Shown here piece after piece: positions 1 to 8,054 of a stretch of 21,532 nucleotides of DNA (positions are counted from its first letter, which is position 1; every line of letters begins with the position of its first letter). The stretch is from Mnemiopsis leidyi. Lineage: Eukaryota > Ctenophora > Tentaculata > Lobata > Bolinopsidae. The translations under genes and the position numbers were made by a program. The DNA lies in NCBI GenBank assembly GCA_000226015.1, contig JH153179.1, forward strand, positions 78,867-100,398. The letters are read 5' to 3'. A model generated the notes under the pieces. That model was not told where the DNA came from, did not search any database, and was given only the letters and a program-made list of their open reading frames with translations.

Positions 1-408
1 CAATTTTACAGGTTAAGCTCAATCCCCACAGTCAATACACTCTCTAGTATAAAAAGGATCCAGCACATCAGGCAGATTAACAACATCGCACGTGTATAAA
101 CGCGAGTTACTTGCAGTTATTCAAATTCAACGCCAGGTCAATGATTGGAATCGATGAATAATGAAGAAAGGAGGAAAACTTTAAGAGACAAGGGATAAGC
201 TTCACGACCACAACTGCAAACCGCATACACAGGATCCATATGCAAAACGGTACTCATATAAACATCTCATGTGTTAAATTGCGGATAAAGCAGCCTAAAA
301 CGTAGCAATAATAGACAGTGAAAAAACTAGTACAAATAACACTATCATTCGAAGTAGCCAGAGCTTCAAGTAATTATACGTTTGTGGATCCGGAACCCAT
401 CACTTATT

Positions 409-548
409 AGCAATCGAAAAGATAAGCAATCGAAAAGATGAACAATCAAAAAGATAACAGTCGAAAAGATAACAATCAAAAGGATGCACAATCGAAAAGA
501 TGAAGAATTGAAAGGAAGATCAATTGAAAAGATGAACAATTGAAAAGA
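409..548. repeat. Imperfect short tandem array, about 14-16 base unit
   Basis: The motif CAATCGAAAAGAT with variants (CAATCAAAAAGAT, CAATTGAAAAGAT) recurs about nine times at irregular spacing of 14-16 bases. It is A-rich and has no coding sense on either strand; the minus-strand open frame across it is a by-product of the repeat. It ends directly at the hairpin starting at 550. Confidence 0.75.
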
Positions 549-549
549 C

Positions 550-590
550 ACATGCATACTTGCCCGCCTCAGTTGGGCAAGGATGCATGT
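550..590. other. Strong imperfect hairpin (inverted repeat)
   Basis: ACATGCAT-A-CTTGCCC and GGGCAAG-G-ATGCATGT are reverse complements apart from one A/G mismatch, with a 9-base loop (gcctcagtt). That makes 15 paired bases out of 16. It sits at the end of the A-rich array. It could be the end of a small inverted-repeat element or an extruding palindrome. Nothing shows that it is transcribed. Confidence 0.7.
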
Positions 591-1525
591 ATATTTTTCA
601 CGACTTTTTGATTAGGATAGCTTTATTTTATCGTGTGTAGTATAGGGTTTTCTTCGTAATTTTGATAAGAAGTAGGACTGCTAATGTGGTTGCGTATAAC
701 ATCTTATAACAAGGAATACGCAATGGTTCTCTTATTTTATCCTGTACTACAGAAAATCTTAATTCGAGACTAAAGAACGGAGTATTTTCCATGACATGAT
801 GCTAGTATTCTAAATAGCGAAACCGATTTATATTTTAATTAAGATAAACAAGAACTCAAGCTATGGTCGATGAATTTATTTAATTGGTCATCTACATTCT
901 TACCACTATAGTATCCTTGCTGGATGCTTTTAAATAATGTAATGTCTCGACAGTTACTTGAACATGGCGGTTCTTTTAATCAACTAAATCAGCTTTGAAG
1001 GGTCTTCAAGGCGTATCATCTGTTTATCAGTTCATTGGTCATTTGTTCGTTGGTGTATTTTGCATAATTAATGTTCTGTCAGCTTACAGCTAAGTTCAGA
1101 TATTTCGCAAAGCAATGAGTATACTTTACTAGAAAAATAATATCTATAATGAGTATACTTTACTAGAAAGGTAATATCTATAATGAGTACGGATTTTAAC
1201 TTGTTGGAATAACATTGATTGATGTATCTTTTTATCACCCCAAGAAACATCTCAGTAAATAAAATTATCATCTGCTTAATTAAGAAGTATAACAAATTGA
1301 CTGCCCAGTGCCCCAATACTAACACAAAATCAGAAAGGTATGGCTTAAAATGGAAAAAGTTAAGTTGTGTCACTTAACTTCTGGCTTATTTCTAACGGAT
1401 GAAAATTTGACAGCCGACCATGGAATGGTGTTTGGTCTTGGTCAGCTTTATTCCTGACTTAATCAACGTCCACGAGCAGCAACTTTCGGACAGCAGTCCG
1501 CCTATTCAAGAACGGACCCTTACCA
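591..1525. other. No gene recognised
   Basis: AT-rich sequence with scattered stops on both strands. The minus-strand open frame of about 100 codons near 1068-1373 is low-complexity, hydrophobic and lacks any recognised motif, so I do not call it. The only structure noted is the 34-base direct duplication at 1115-1182. A missing downstream exon of the vWA gene could lie here, but I could not find one. Confidence 0.5.
1115..1182. repeat. 34-base direct tandem duplication
   Basis: Two adjacent 34-base copies (1115-1148 and 1149-1182) beginning ATGAGTATACTTTACTAG differ at only two bases (AAAAATA versus AAAGGTA in the middle). A partial third copy (ATGAGTA) follows. The near-identity indicates a recent duplication. 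Confidence 0.85.
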
Positions 1526-1571
1526 TTTTGGATTATGTACAATCTTAATTTTGGAATATGTAATCTTATTT

Positions 1572-2524
1572 TTTCCACCCAGCCGGCCGCGAAGCGGCCT
1601 AAAAAGGCATAAGGTGGTTAGGAATCGGGAGATTTGGTAGTATAGTGGGGTTAGCAGGATGGTGGTCCGTCGTGGTCGTCGTGGTCGTCGTGGTCGTCGT
1701 GTCCCGCTCCTTTATCAAAACAGCGATTGCGCAGGGTTAGAAATTGTTTTTAATTCAATGCGCCGCGCGTCACTGTAGACTGATCAAATTTAATTAATGA
1801 GATCGTGAGTGTGGTATTTGATTAATGATTGGTCTTGCGAATTGGGATATGCCAATTAAAGTGTTTGTCTGTATGAAAACAAAAATAAAAAACATGGTCG
1901 GCTAAAATATGTTCTCAAACACAAAAAGTCACTGAAAATCATGATCGATTCGGGCGGTGCAAAATCAAAATGTGCATTGTGATATCAGCAATAAAGTTGT
2001 TTGTTCATTTCAATCACTCTTCGTAAATGATGAAATCCGACTTATAAAACTAAGGAATAGGAGTGATTTTTGCGAATTTTCCCGTTGTAGTAGATGAAGC
2101 TTCATGAAGTTATTAGTTGTAACCAAATGCAACAGGATATTAAGTGTTTTACTTTTAGATAACTGATAATGAATGAATGTCAGATGGATTACTGGCTGCA
2201 CAGTGCTTGCTTTACATCATTTAAAGTTCAATTCAGACATTTGACAAAAATTCACTCGCATACCTACAACATATTGCGACACAGATCAAATCGTCGACAA
2301 AACGAAGCAATAGCAAATCGAACTAACAACCAAGCGCAAGAGTTTTAGCGCGCACAATTTTCATTTTATATTGCACGTGCCATGTCAATTTTATTTACAC
2401 GGTGCGCGTTATCAATGCATGGCTCATGCCTAAAATCTCTGCAAGTGAGTGTCGAGTATGTAAAGTGTAGTATTATTCTTCATCGTACTCAAATAAGATT
2501 TTAACAGCTCCGGCTGGGTGGAAA
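1572..2524. mobile_element. Candidate non-autonomous inverted-repeat element
   Basis: The ends TTTCCACCCAGCCGG (1572-1586) and CCGGCTGGGTGGAAA (2510-2524) are perfect 15-base inverted repeats bounding 953 bases with no substantial open frame. A GGCCGC-GAA-GCGGCC hairpin lies just inside the left end, and a 9-base CGTGGTCGT microsatellite at 1670-1702. The same 21-base array lies on both sides, as expected for an insertion. I see no clean target-site duplication, and the right-hand array resumes only at 2565, so the true right border may include the hairpin at 2529-2556. A MITE-like DNA element is the best guess; the family is unknown. Confidence 0.5.
1670..1702. repeat. CGTGGTCGT 9-base microsatellite
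   Basis: About three and a half copies of CGTGGTCGT, GC-rich against an AT-rich background, inside the candidate inverted-repeat element. Confidence 0.8.
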
Positions 2525-2528
2525 TATA

Positions 2529-2556
2529 TCGCCCGTCTGTCCGGAATAACGGGCGA
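2529..2556. other. 8-base perfect hairpin TCGCCCGT / ACGGGCGA
   Basis: TCGCCCGT (2529-2536) and ACGGGCGA (2549-2556) are exact reverse complements around a 12-base loop. It lies between the right inverted repeat of the candidate element and the point where the flanking 21-base array resumes, so it may belong to the inserted element. Confidence 0.6.
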
Positions 2557-2660
2557 AATTCTTGTTGGAATATGTAATCTTTATTTTGGTAGATGTAATT
2601 TTATTTTTGGAATATGTGATCTAAATTTTGGAATATTTAATCTAATTTCGGACAATATTA

Positions 2661-3012
2661 GATATATTACCACAACAGTAGATATATTACCACAATAGTA
2701 GATATATCACCACAATAGTAGATATATTACCACAACAGTAGATATATTACCACAACAGTAGATATATTACCACAACAGTAGATATATTACCACAACAGTA
2801 GATATATTACCACAAGAGTTAGATATATTACCACAATAGTAGATACATTACCACAACAGTAGATACATTACCACAACAGTAGATATATTACCACAATAGT
2901 AGATGTATTACCACAATAGTAGATACATTACCACAACAGTAGATGTATTACCACAATAGTAGATACATTACCACAACAGTAGATACATTACCACAACAGT
3001 AGATATATTACC
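2661..3012. repeat. 20-base minisatellite carrying copies of a 5' splice site
   Basis: About 18 near-perfect 20-base units (GATATATTACCACAACAGTA and variants GATACATTA, GATGTATTA) run from 2661; one unit is 21 bases. Read on the minus strand, each unit contains TTGTG-GTAATATATCTAC, and the last copy is the real exon end and GT donor of the vWA gene at 3012/3011. The unit near 2801-2820 also keeps the exon-like CTCTTGTG. The array is therefore a tandem amplification of the exon/intron boundary, extending into the intron. Confidence 0.85.
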
Positions 3013-4084
3013 ACAAGAGCTGGGCGCTGGTCGGGCAGACCGTCAGTAACCAGGTACACTGTATCTACGGTACAATCTGAGAAGGCTTGTAGCAGGGCGT
3101 CTAGTGTGTTGCTGCTTGTCTCCGTTTCGAGGTGCCTGGCAGAGGTTTTAGGTAGGACGGAGATCGGGAGTAGAGAGTATACACTGTCAACCACAAGTCT
3201 TGGTAATAAAAGTAAAATGAGGAACAAATCTTATTTTTATCAGAAAACTTTCACAATTTACGGAACAGCAATGAAATTGAAAATAAAAACTGTATAAGCA
3301 GTAAGTTGCAATAAAAGTAGCAATAAAAGATGCTCTGCGTAACACGTTATATTACCTCAGCCATGTGTGTGCCTCCTGTAAAGACTGCTCGTTAAGCGTG
3401 ACTGGTTCCTCACTGTACTTTCTACCTAGAGTACTGAACGCTATTATGTTGAACTGTGTAGTGCACTCAGTCACTTTGTCTTGTATCAGCCTCTCTTTTA
3501 ATACCTGAACATCCAATTGTTAAACACAAGGAAATATTTCTAAAAACAAATAAGGATAATCTCCCTACCAATGTGGATCTTATCGAATATCGCAATACAG
3601 TTCCATGTTACAGATACAGGTATCAACATAACCGGACAAAGAAGCAGACAAGTCACGAGCAAATAAACAGACTTGAAACATATGAAATCATAAACAAACA
3701 AGCAAACATACAGACATACACACACACAGACATACAGACATACAAACACACAGACATACGGACATACAAACACACAGACATACAGAAATCAAACACACAG
3801 ACATATAACAAAGCACACAAGGTAGGTCTCACCTCATACAGTTGATGTATGATAATAGGAAGATGTTCGTACATACTCCCACTGCAATCCAAGCAAAACA
3901 CGATGTTCCTGCCTTGCAGAGCTCCAAACACATCTTTATACTGCCCTCCTTTTAGAGATTCACTTTCTGCTTTCTCTTTCGATATGCTCTGCCATGTTTT
4001 GTCAGGGGCTAGTTCAGACTTGAAGGCTTGTTCAGGTTGAGCTCCAACTGATACGAACGGATTTGTTTCTCCTATCACTGTCAT
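3012..4084 (-). CDS. vWA-domain protein, VWA3-like, partial (three exons)
   Basis: Exons run on the minus strand at 4084-3833, 3504-3356 and 3135-3012. Introns are GTGAGA...TTCAG (328 bases) and GTAATA...GCCAG (220 bases), and phases match across each join. The predicted 174 or so residues include a complete vWA metal site: DCSGS in the first strand (FCLDCSGSMYEH), a Thr in SSNTLDALLQAF, and an Asp in YLVTDGLPDQ. The stretch reading VLKERL, then FNIIAFST, then W, then SSNTLDAL matches the spacing of the VWA3A/VWA3B-type domain, although that assignment is from memory. The ATG at 4084 may be the start, but TATGTCGTAG just upstream could be an acceptor, so exons further right are possible. The frame is still open at the donor at 3011; I found no following exon, so the gene is incomplete here. 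The molecular role is unknown. Confidence 0.75.
3685..3810. repeat. ACAGACATACAAACAC-type microsatellite in an intron
   Basis: Irregular runs of ACAGACATAC and AAACACAC fill the first recognised intron of the vWA gene, close to its 5' splice site at 3832. The Cys/Val-rich and Thr/His-rich open frames on the two strands here are artefacts of the repeat. Confidence 0.8.
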
Positions 4085-4954
4085 CGCTACGACATAAAAC
4101 TTTTTGATAGTAGTAAATGAAAGAAATATAGTTCAGTGAAATCATAAAATCAAATTTGACAAAGATGGAAATTAACTTTAAGCACATATTCTACAACTTG
4201 TTAACGAGTCAGTCAATTGACGGGGATCCTAACGGAAACGATACAAAGAACTCCCCTTTTTCACTTTTCCCCCTTAGCTTCCTATAATCAGCTCCAGTCG
4301 GATATACTAAATTGTTTGAGTACAGTACATATTGGTTTTTAAATTTGACAAATGTAGTGTGTGTTATATTTTTATATACTATTATTACTGATTTATTATT
4401 GATGGTTAAATTTTTTTGATATAGGACGGCCCCAACGTCAATATGGTTTCGTCACCGTGTGTTGGGTATAGCCAAAATGGTCATACATGATCATTGAACA
4501 TATTTTTCGTTCTTTCCACGACTTGTTGGAACTGTCCTACATCTATACTCATTTGAGTGAGCTTCTTTGTCTTGAACTTATAAACTGTAACTTATGATGA
4601 TGTATAACTATTTGAATTTTGAAATAAAAAAAATGATAAACAAGGAATAATCAGTTAGGTATCTGTTTATTATTACACTCTCTCGAGCTACAATGTCAAA
4701 ATGTTGGGCTACAATCTTCTGTCACAGCAATGGTTATTAACTTACATCTGATATTATATTTACATATTTACAAAAATGTGATATTCGTAACAAGCACCCC
4801 TGAATATTATATTCACCACAACAAGCAGTTGTGTTATCCCATTAACAAATTTGCTGAATTAAATCTGGAAAATTCCACTGGTCACTTTCTGAAACATTTA
4901 AAGGATATACGAAAATATGTCAAATATTGAAGTACATAGTGACTTCCACGAATC
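4085..4954. other. Intergenic, between vWA and CCDC34-like genes
   Basis: No coding sequence recognised. On the minus strand an AATAAA lies at 4666-4671, about 285 bases past the CCDC34-like stop, and could be its polyadenylation signal. The plus-strand frame at 4730-4930 has no recognisable motif. An undetected upstream exon of the vWA gene could lie in the left part. Confidence 0.45.
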
Positions 4955-6184
4955 CTACAAAAATGGGGTATAGAGAACTTTAACTTTCTCATAAGATATT
5001 CCTGTTTCTGTGTTCCATGGCTTGGTGGAGGTTTTACTTGTGGGGCTGCTATAAATATCTGATAAAGTTTTTGGTCGGTTGGCTGGTTTGTTGTTTGGAG
5101 TAGGCTGGTGATTCTTCAACCATTCTTCGTATTTCAGTTTTGCTTTAGTTCTTCTTTCTTCCTTTAATCGAGCAGCCTTCTTTTCCTCCGCAATCCTTTT
5201 TGCTTGGAAATCCCGTAACTTTTCAGACTTTTTCTGTTGCCATTGCTTTACAGCCAACACCGACTTTTCCAACACTTCTTCCTTCTCCGCCTCCTTCTTC
5301 TCTTCCATCTCCCTCTTCTTCTTTTCCTCTTTCTCAACTTTCCTCTTGTACTCCTCCAGCTTCTTCGCTTTCCACTCTTCTATCACCTTTTCTTGCATCT
5401 TCAATTTCTCCCGTTTAGCACGCTTCAGCTCCTTTCTCTTCCGCCTCTCTTCCTTCCTCTTCTCTTTTTCCTGTTCTTGACAAAATGATAGTTCCTTAGC
5501 TTTTTTCAATATCCATCTCTCCCATTCTGTTTCTGGTTCATTGCCTATATCCTGAAGAATTGTTCGTGTTCGGAAACAAAGAAAGTAATGTCATATTAAG
5601 TACATAACTTAGTTCAGGTAAAACAAAATAACGATTTGAAAACATGACATTAAAATAAGTGTCACAATTTTACCTCCGTATCTGACTTGTAGAGTGTAGT
5701 GTTGTCAGGGTCTGAAGTTAAGGAAGTAGTTTTACGAGATCTGACACTTCTATCATGTGACTTTATAGAGGTATCACGTGACTTTATAGAGGTATCACGT
5801 GACTTTACACTCGCGTCACGTGACTTAGATGCGCTGTGTATCGGTGTTGAACTCAGCAAACTCTTCTCGAAATCTCCCTCGTAATCTGTAACGAGTTTAG
5901 ACTTTAGTCTTTTGGGTGAACCATAAATAGATGAAAGTTTAAAGTTTTTAAATAAAATTTAGAAATTAGAAGAAAAGATTTTTAGGTAACACAGTATATA
6001 ATTTTCTATATTAACATAGATATTAACTTGACAATAACGTTTGTAGTTAAAGTTTAATGAATTTGTATTCCTTGTATTCCGTGTATTCCTAGAGATCATT
6101 TAACATCATGAAAACATAATTTCGACAATTACCTTGATTCTTATTACTAGTTTCTGCGTGAGAGTCCTCCGTATCACTTCCCAT
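4955..6184 (-). CDS. CCDC34-like coiled-coil protein, complete
   Basis: Three exons on the minus strand: 6184-6133, 5885-5674 and 5551-4955. Introns of 247 and 122 bases have GT/AG ends (CAAG-GTAATT...TTACAG and GGAG-GTAAAA...CTTCAG), and phases 1 and 0 join cleanly, giving 286 residues from ATG to TAG. The first 88 residues are polar and Ser/Asp-rich, with a seven-residue repeat (KSRDTSI type) from residue 38. At residues 97-101 comes EWERW, followed by about 130 residues of Lys/Glu-rich coiled coil, then KYEEWLKNH and a Pro-rich tail containing TKPWNT. The W-x-x-W opening, charged helix and EWL-then-Pro tail fit the CCDC34 (coiled-coil domain-containing 34) family. The human protein is somewhat longer. 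CCDC34 is tied to sperm flagella and cilia in vertebrates; carrying that over here is inference. Confidence 0.72.
5743..5826 (-). repeat. Coding 21-base repeat (heptad KSRDTSI)
   Basis: Four in-frame 21-base units in exon 2 of the CCDC34-like gene encode KSRDASV, KSRDTSI, KSRDTSI and KSHDRSV, and a decayed fifth (RSRKTTS) follows. Units two and three are nearly identical in DNA, so amplification is recent. Three units contain TCACGTGA; in the fourth it is mutated to TCATGTGA. Confidence 0.88.
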
Positions 6185-6971
6185 AGCTCCTATAGTTGCC
6201 TTACATCATCTAAAAGCGAAAGTCGCGGATAAGTGCTGTAGGAGTATAACGACACTGTATATACGGACTTATTGACAAGGGGGCCTATGGGCCTGACACC
6301 TCCCACTGCCCGACAAGGGTACACAGTCGATACTGTATGGCTCAGCGACGTTCTGAGTTTGTGAAGCGATAGTTGAGACCGGTAGATAGTACATCTCACT
6401 TAAAAATCCTAGACCGGTCAGTCCACAACCTCGCTCCGCTATATTTTACCAAATGTCTAGCAGTTATATGATTTATTGAAATTTAATTGACACAGTGAGA
6501 AATAATAAACGTTTCAAACACGCAAAATTATTTTAAACATTGTGTAGTAGGAAGTTGCTTGCCAGAATTTATCATCGTGACTCTGACTAAGGGGTACTTA
6601 AGTTAACTACAATTAGATAGGTTAAACTCGCGAAATTAAAGTAAGCCTAGCGATTTAATAACTAAAGTGCAGGAGAAACAAACTCAGTTAAATTGCAGCA
6701 CACATGCAAAAGTTGAAAAAGTAAAAATGTTGACTTTAGCGAGCTTGCTATGAAAGTTATGAAGCAGGCTTCATGCAGCAGCACGATGTTACAATACATA
6801 ATCCTGTTGTGTATGTCACTCCAATATACAATATGTAGTGTGTGCAGTGCATTCAACAAATCTCTATTTAACTTTCCAACTACACACTAAGTGTATGTTT
6901 AATAAATAATCGTCCCAATACTTAAGCTTAACGTTACTAAGTACAAAACATCAATTCTACACTTCAAATAT
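6185..6971. other. Intergenic: CCDC34-like 5' flank and neighbour's 3' flank
   Basis: 6190-6440 is richer in GC than the surroundings and holds a 69-codon minus-strand frame with no recognisable motif. It is more likely promoter or 5' UTR. GACTTTCGCTTTTAG just upstream of the CCDC34 ATG resembles a 3' splice site, so a 5' UTR intron is possible. At 6898-6903 the minus strand reads ATTAAA, about 70 bases past the stop of the next gene, a plausible polyadenylation signal for it. Confidence 0.4.
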
Positions 6972-8054
6972 TCAGTTCTGTGTAGCAGCCTCCAGACGTT
7001 TCTCCCAGTAAGGTGTCATCTTCATCTCCTCAGGTAGCTCTTCAGCGATCTGGTTAAGTAAGTCGACCTTGTCAATGCGAGCCTTCAGTTTCTTTTGTAT
7101 CCAAAGTGGGGCGTCCTCAGGTACCTACAGTGAGGTATTACAGTTAGCTTTAGTGGGTACCTACAGTGAGATATTACAGTTAGCTTTAGTGGGTACCTAC
7201 AGTGAGATATCAGAGTTAGCGTTAGTGGGTACCTACAGTGAGGTATCACAGTTAGTTTTACTCTAACAACATTTCAGATAGAGATACAGTTGAAGTTAGG
7301 AAATAGGCAACATGTACACACATAACAACATACCTCGAATATATGGTTAGCCCAGACGTTGAATCGGTCTTCTGTGTCAGAACAGTACGAACCAATCAAA
7401 TCTGAAATAGAATGGAAACCTGGTTAACGATCAGGGCTTAGTTGGGTCGAGGTTGAAGAAGGGAACTGAGCAAGCCCGGGTTCTATCTGAACTTTCGAGA
7501 AAGATTATTGTCGATTAGCTACGATCATAAGTAGAAATTGTAGCGCACCACAATAACTTGTAAGATTAGAAAATTTTTCAGTCATATGAAGGAGGGTATT
7601 AAAAGGAATTTAAAATAAGATCTTCATAACACGTGGCTAACAACTAAACAATCTTCATAACACGTGGCTAACAACTAAACAATCTTCATAACACGTGGCT
7701 AACAACTAAACTATCTTCATAACACGTGGCTAACAACAAAAAATCTTCATAACACGTGGCTAACAACAAAAAATCTTCATAACACGTGGCTAACAACTAA
7801 ACAATCCTTATAACACGTGGCTAACAACTAAAAATCTTCACAACACGTGGCTAACAACTGAACAATGTTTAAACACCTGGCTAGGCTAATAACTAAACAA
7901 TCATTGAAGGTGTGTTAACTGTTAACTCACATCCGAGTCCGGTAAGAGCGACATGAAGCTGAGGTTTGTAGAAGAGAGGAAGTCTCATCAGGACGCGCGA
8001 GTAGGTTGCGCTACAGAACCCTGCTGCGCTCCACCACACAACTGTCCGTAACAT
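6972..8054 (-). CDS. Small protein, possibly NDUFC2-like complex I subunit
   Basis: Three exons on the minus strand: 8054-7931, 7401-7334 and 7124-6972. Introns are GTGAGT...TTTCAG (529 bases) and GTATGT...CTGTAG (209 bases). The phases (1, then 0) fit and give 114 residues from ATG to TGA. The N-terminal half has WWSAAGFCS, MRLPLFYKPQ and a hydrophobic segment LHVALTGLGYLIGSY; the C-terminal half is charged and helical (IQKKLKARIDK, ELPEEMK). Order and spacing of the GFCS, R-x-P, and G-x-Y-x-x-G-x-Y elements resemble NDUFC2 (B14.5b), a subunit of mitochondrial complex I of similar size. The C-terminus departs from that family, so the assignment is tentative. What is solid is that a short, correctly spliced gene exists. 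In-frame codons continue a short way upstream of the ATG, so a slightly earlier start cannot be excluded. Confidence 0.6.
7121..7264. repeat. 36-base tandem array carrying copies of a 3' splice site
   Basis: Four units of 36 bases start at 7121, 7157, 7193 and 7229, with the core GTACCTACAGTGAG. On the minus strand each reads CTCACTGTAG-GTACC. The copy at 7126/7124 is the real acceptor and the first bases of exon 3 of the small-protein gene; the other three lie upstream in the intron. Because 36 is divisible by three, the plus strand shows a spurious 12-residue repeat frame. Confidence 0.88.
7620..7900. repeat. 30-31 base tandem array with eight CACGTG E-boxes
   Basis: Nine units of the form ATCTTCATAACACGTGGCTAA plus about ten bases lie within the first intron of the small-protein gene. 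CACGTG begins at 7630, 7661, 7692, 7723, 7753, 7783, 7814 and 7844; the ninth unit has CACCTG at 7874. The E-box core is unchanged in eight units while spacer bases vary. It could bind bHLH factors, or be a neutral minisatellite. Confidence 0.88.

Larger units (their letters stand above)
1526..2645. repeat. 21-base TTTTGGAATATGTAATCT array, interrupted
   Basis: Two copies of a roughly 21-base unit resembling TTTTGGAATATGTAATCTTA lie at 1526-1567. Four more, diverged, lie at 2565-2645. Between them is about 1 kb of unrelated sequence that includes the inverted-repeat element at 1572-2524. The simplest reading is one array split by an insertion. The last unit grades into the 20-base array that starts near 2661. 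Confidence 0.6.

Noticed and set aside
1068..1373. 101-codon minus-strand frame
   Set aside because: AT-driven Phe/Leu/Tyr/Ile composition that includes the 34-base duplication; no domain features.
2661..3012. CRISPR-like regular array
   Set aside because: Units are contiguous 20-mers with no unique spacers, in eukaryotic DNA with spliced genes, so this is a minisatellite. The same applies to 7121-7264 and 7620-7900.
3540..3845. Cys/Val/Tyr-rich and His/Thr-rich frames on opposite strands
   Set aside because: They are produced by the ACAGACATAC microsatellite in the vWA intron; neither resembles a protein.
5200..5488. Two plus-strand Pro/Leu/Ser-rich frames
   Set aside because: They are antisense shadows of the Lys/Glu-rich coiled-coil exon of the CCDC34-like gene.
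6190..6399. 69-codon minus-strand frame upstream of the CCDC34-like start
   Set aside because: No recognisable motif, and its position suggests 5' UTR or promoter. The TTTTAG before 6192 could be a splice acceptor.
7069..7266. Plus-strand open frame with a 12-residue repeat (GTYSE-type)
   Set aside because: It arises because the 36-base intronic array is divisible by three; it overlaps exon 3 of the minus-strand gene in antisense.
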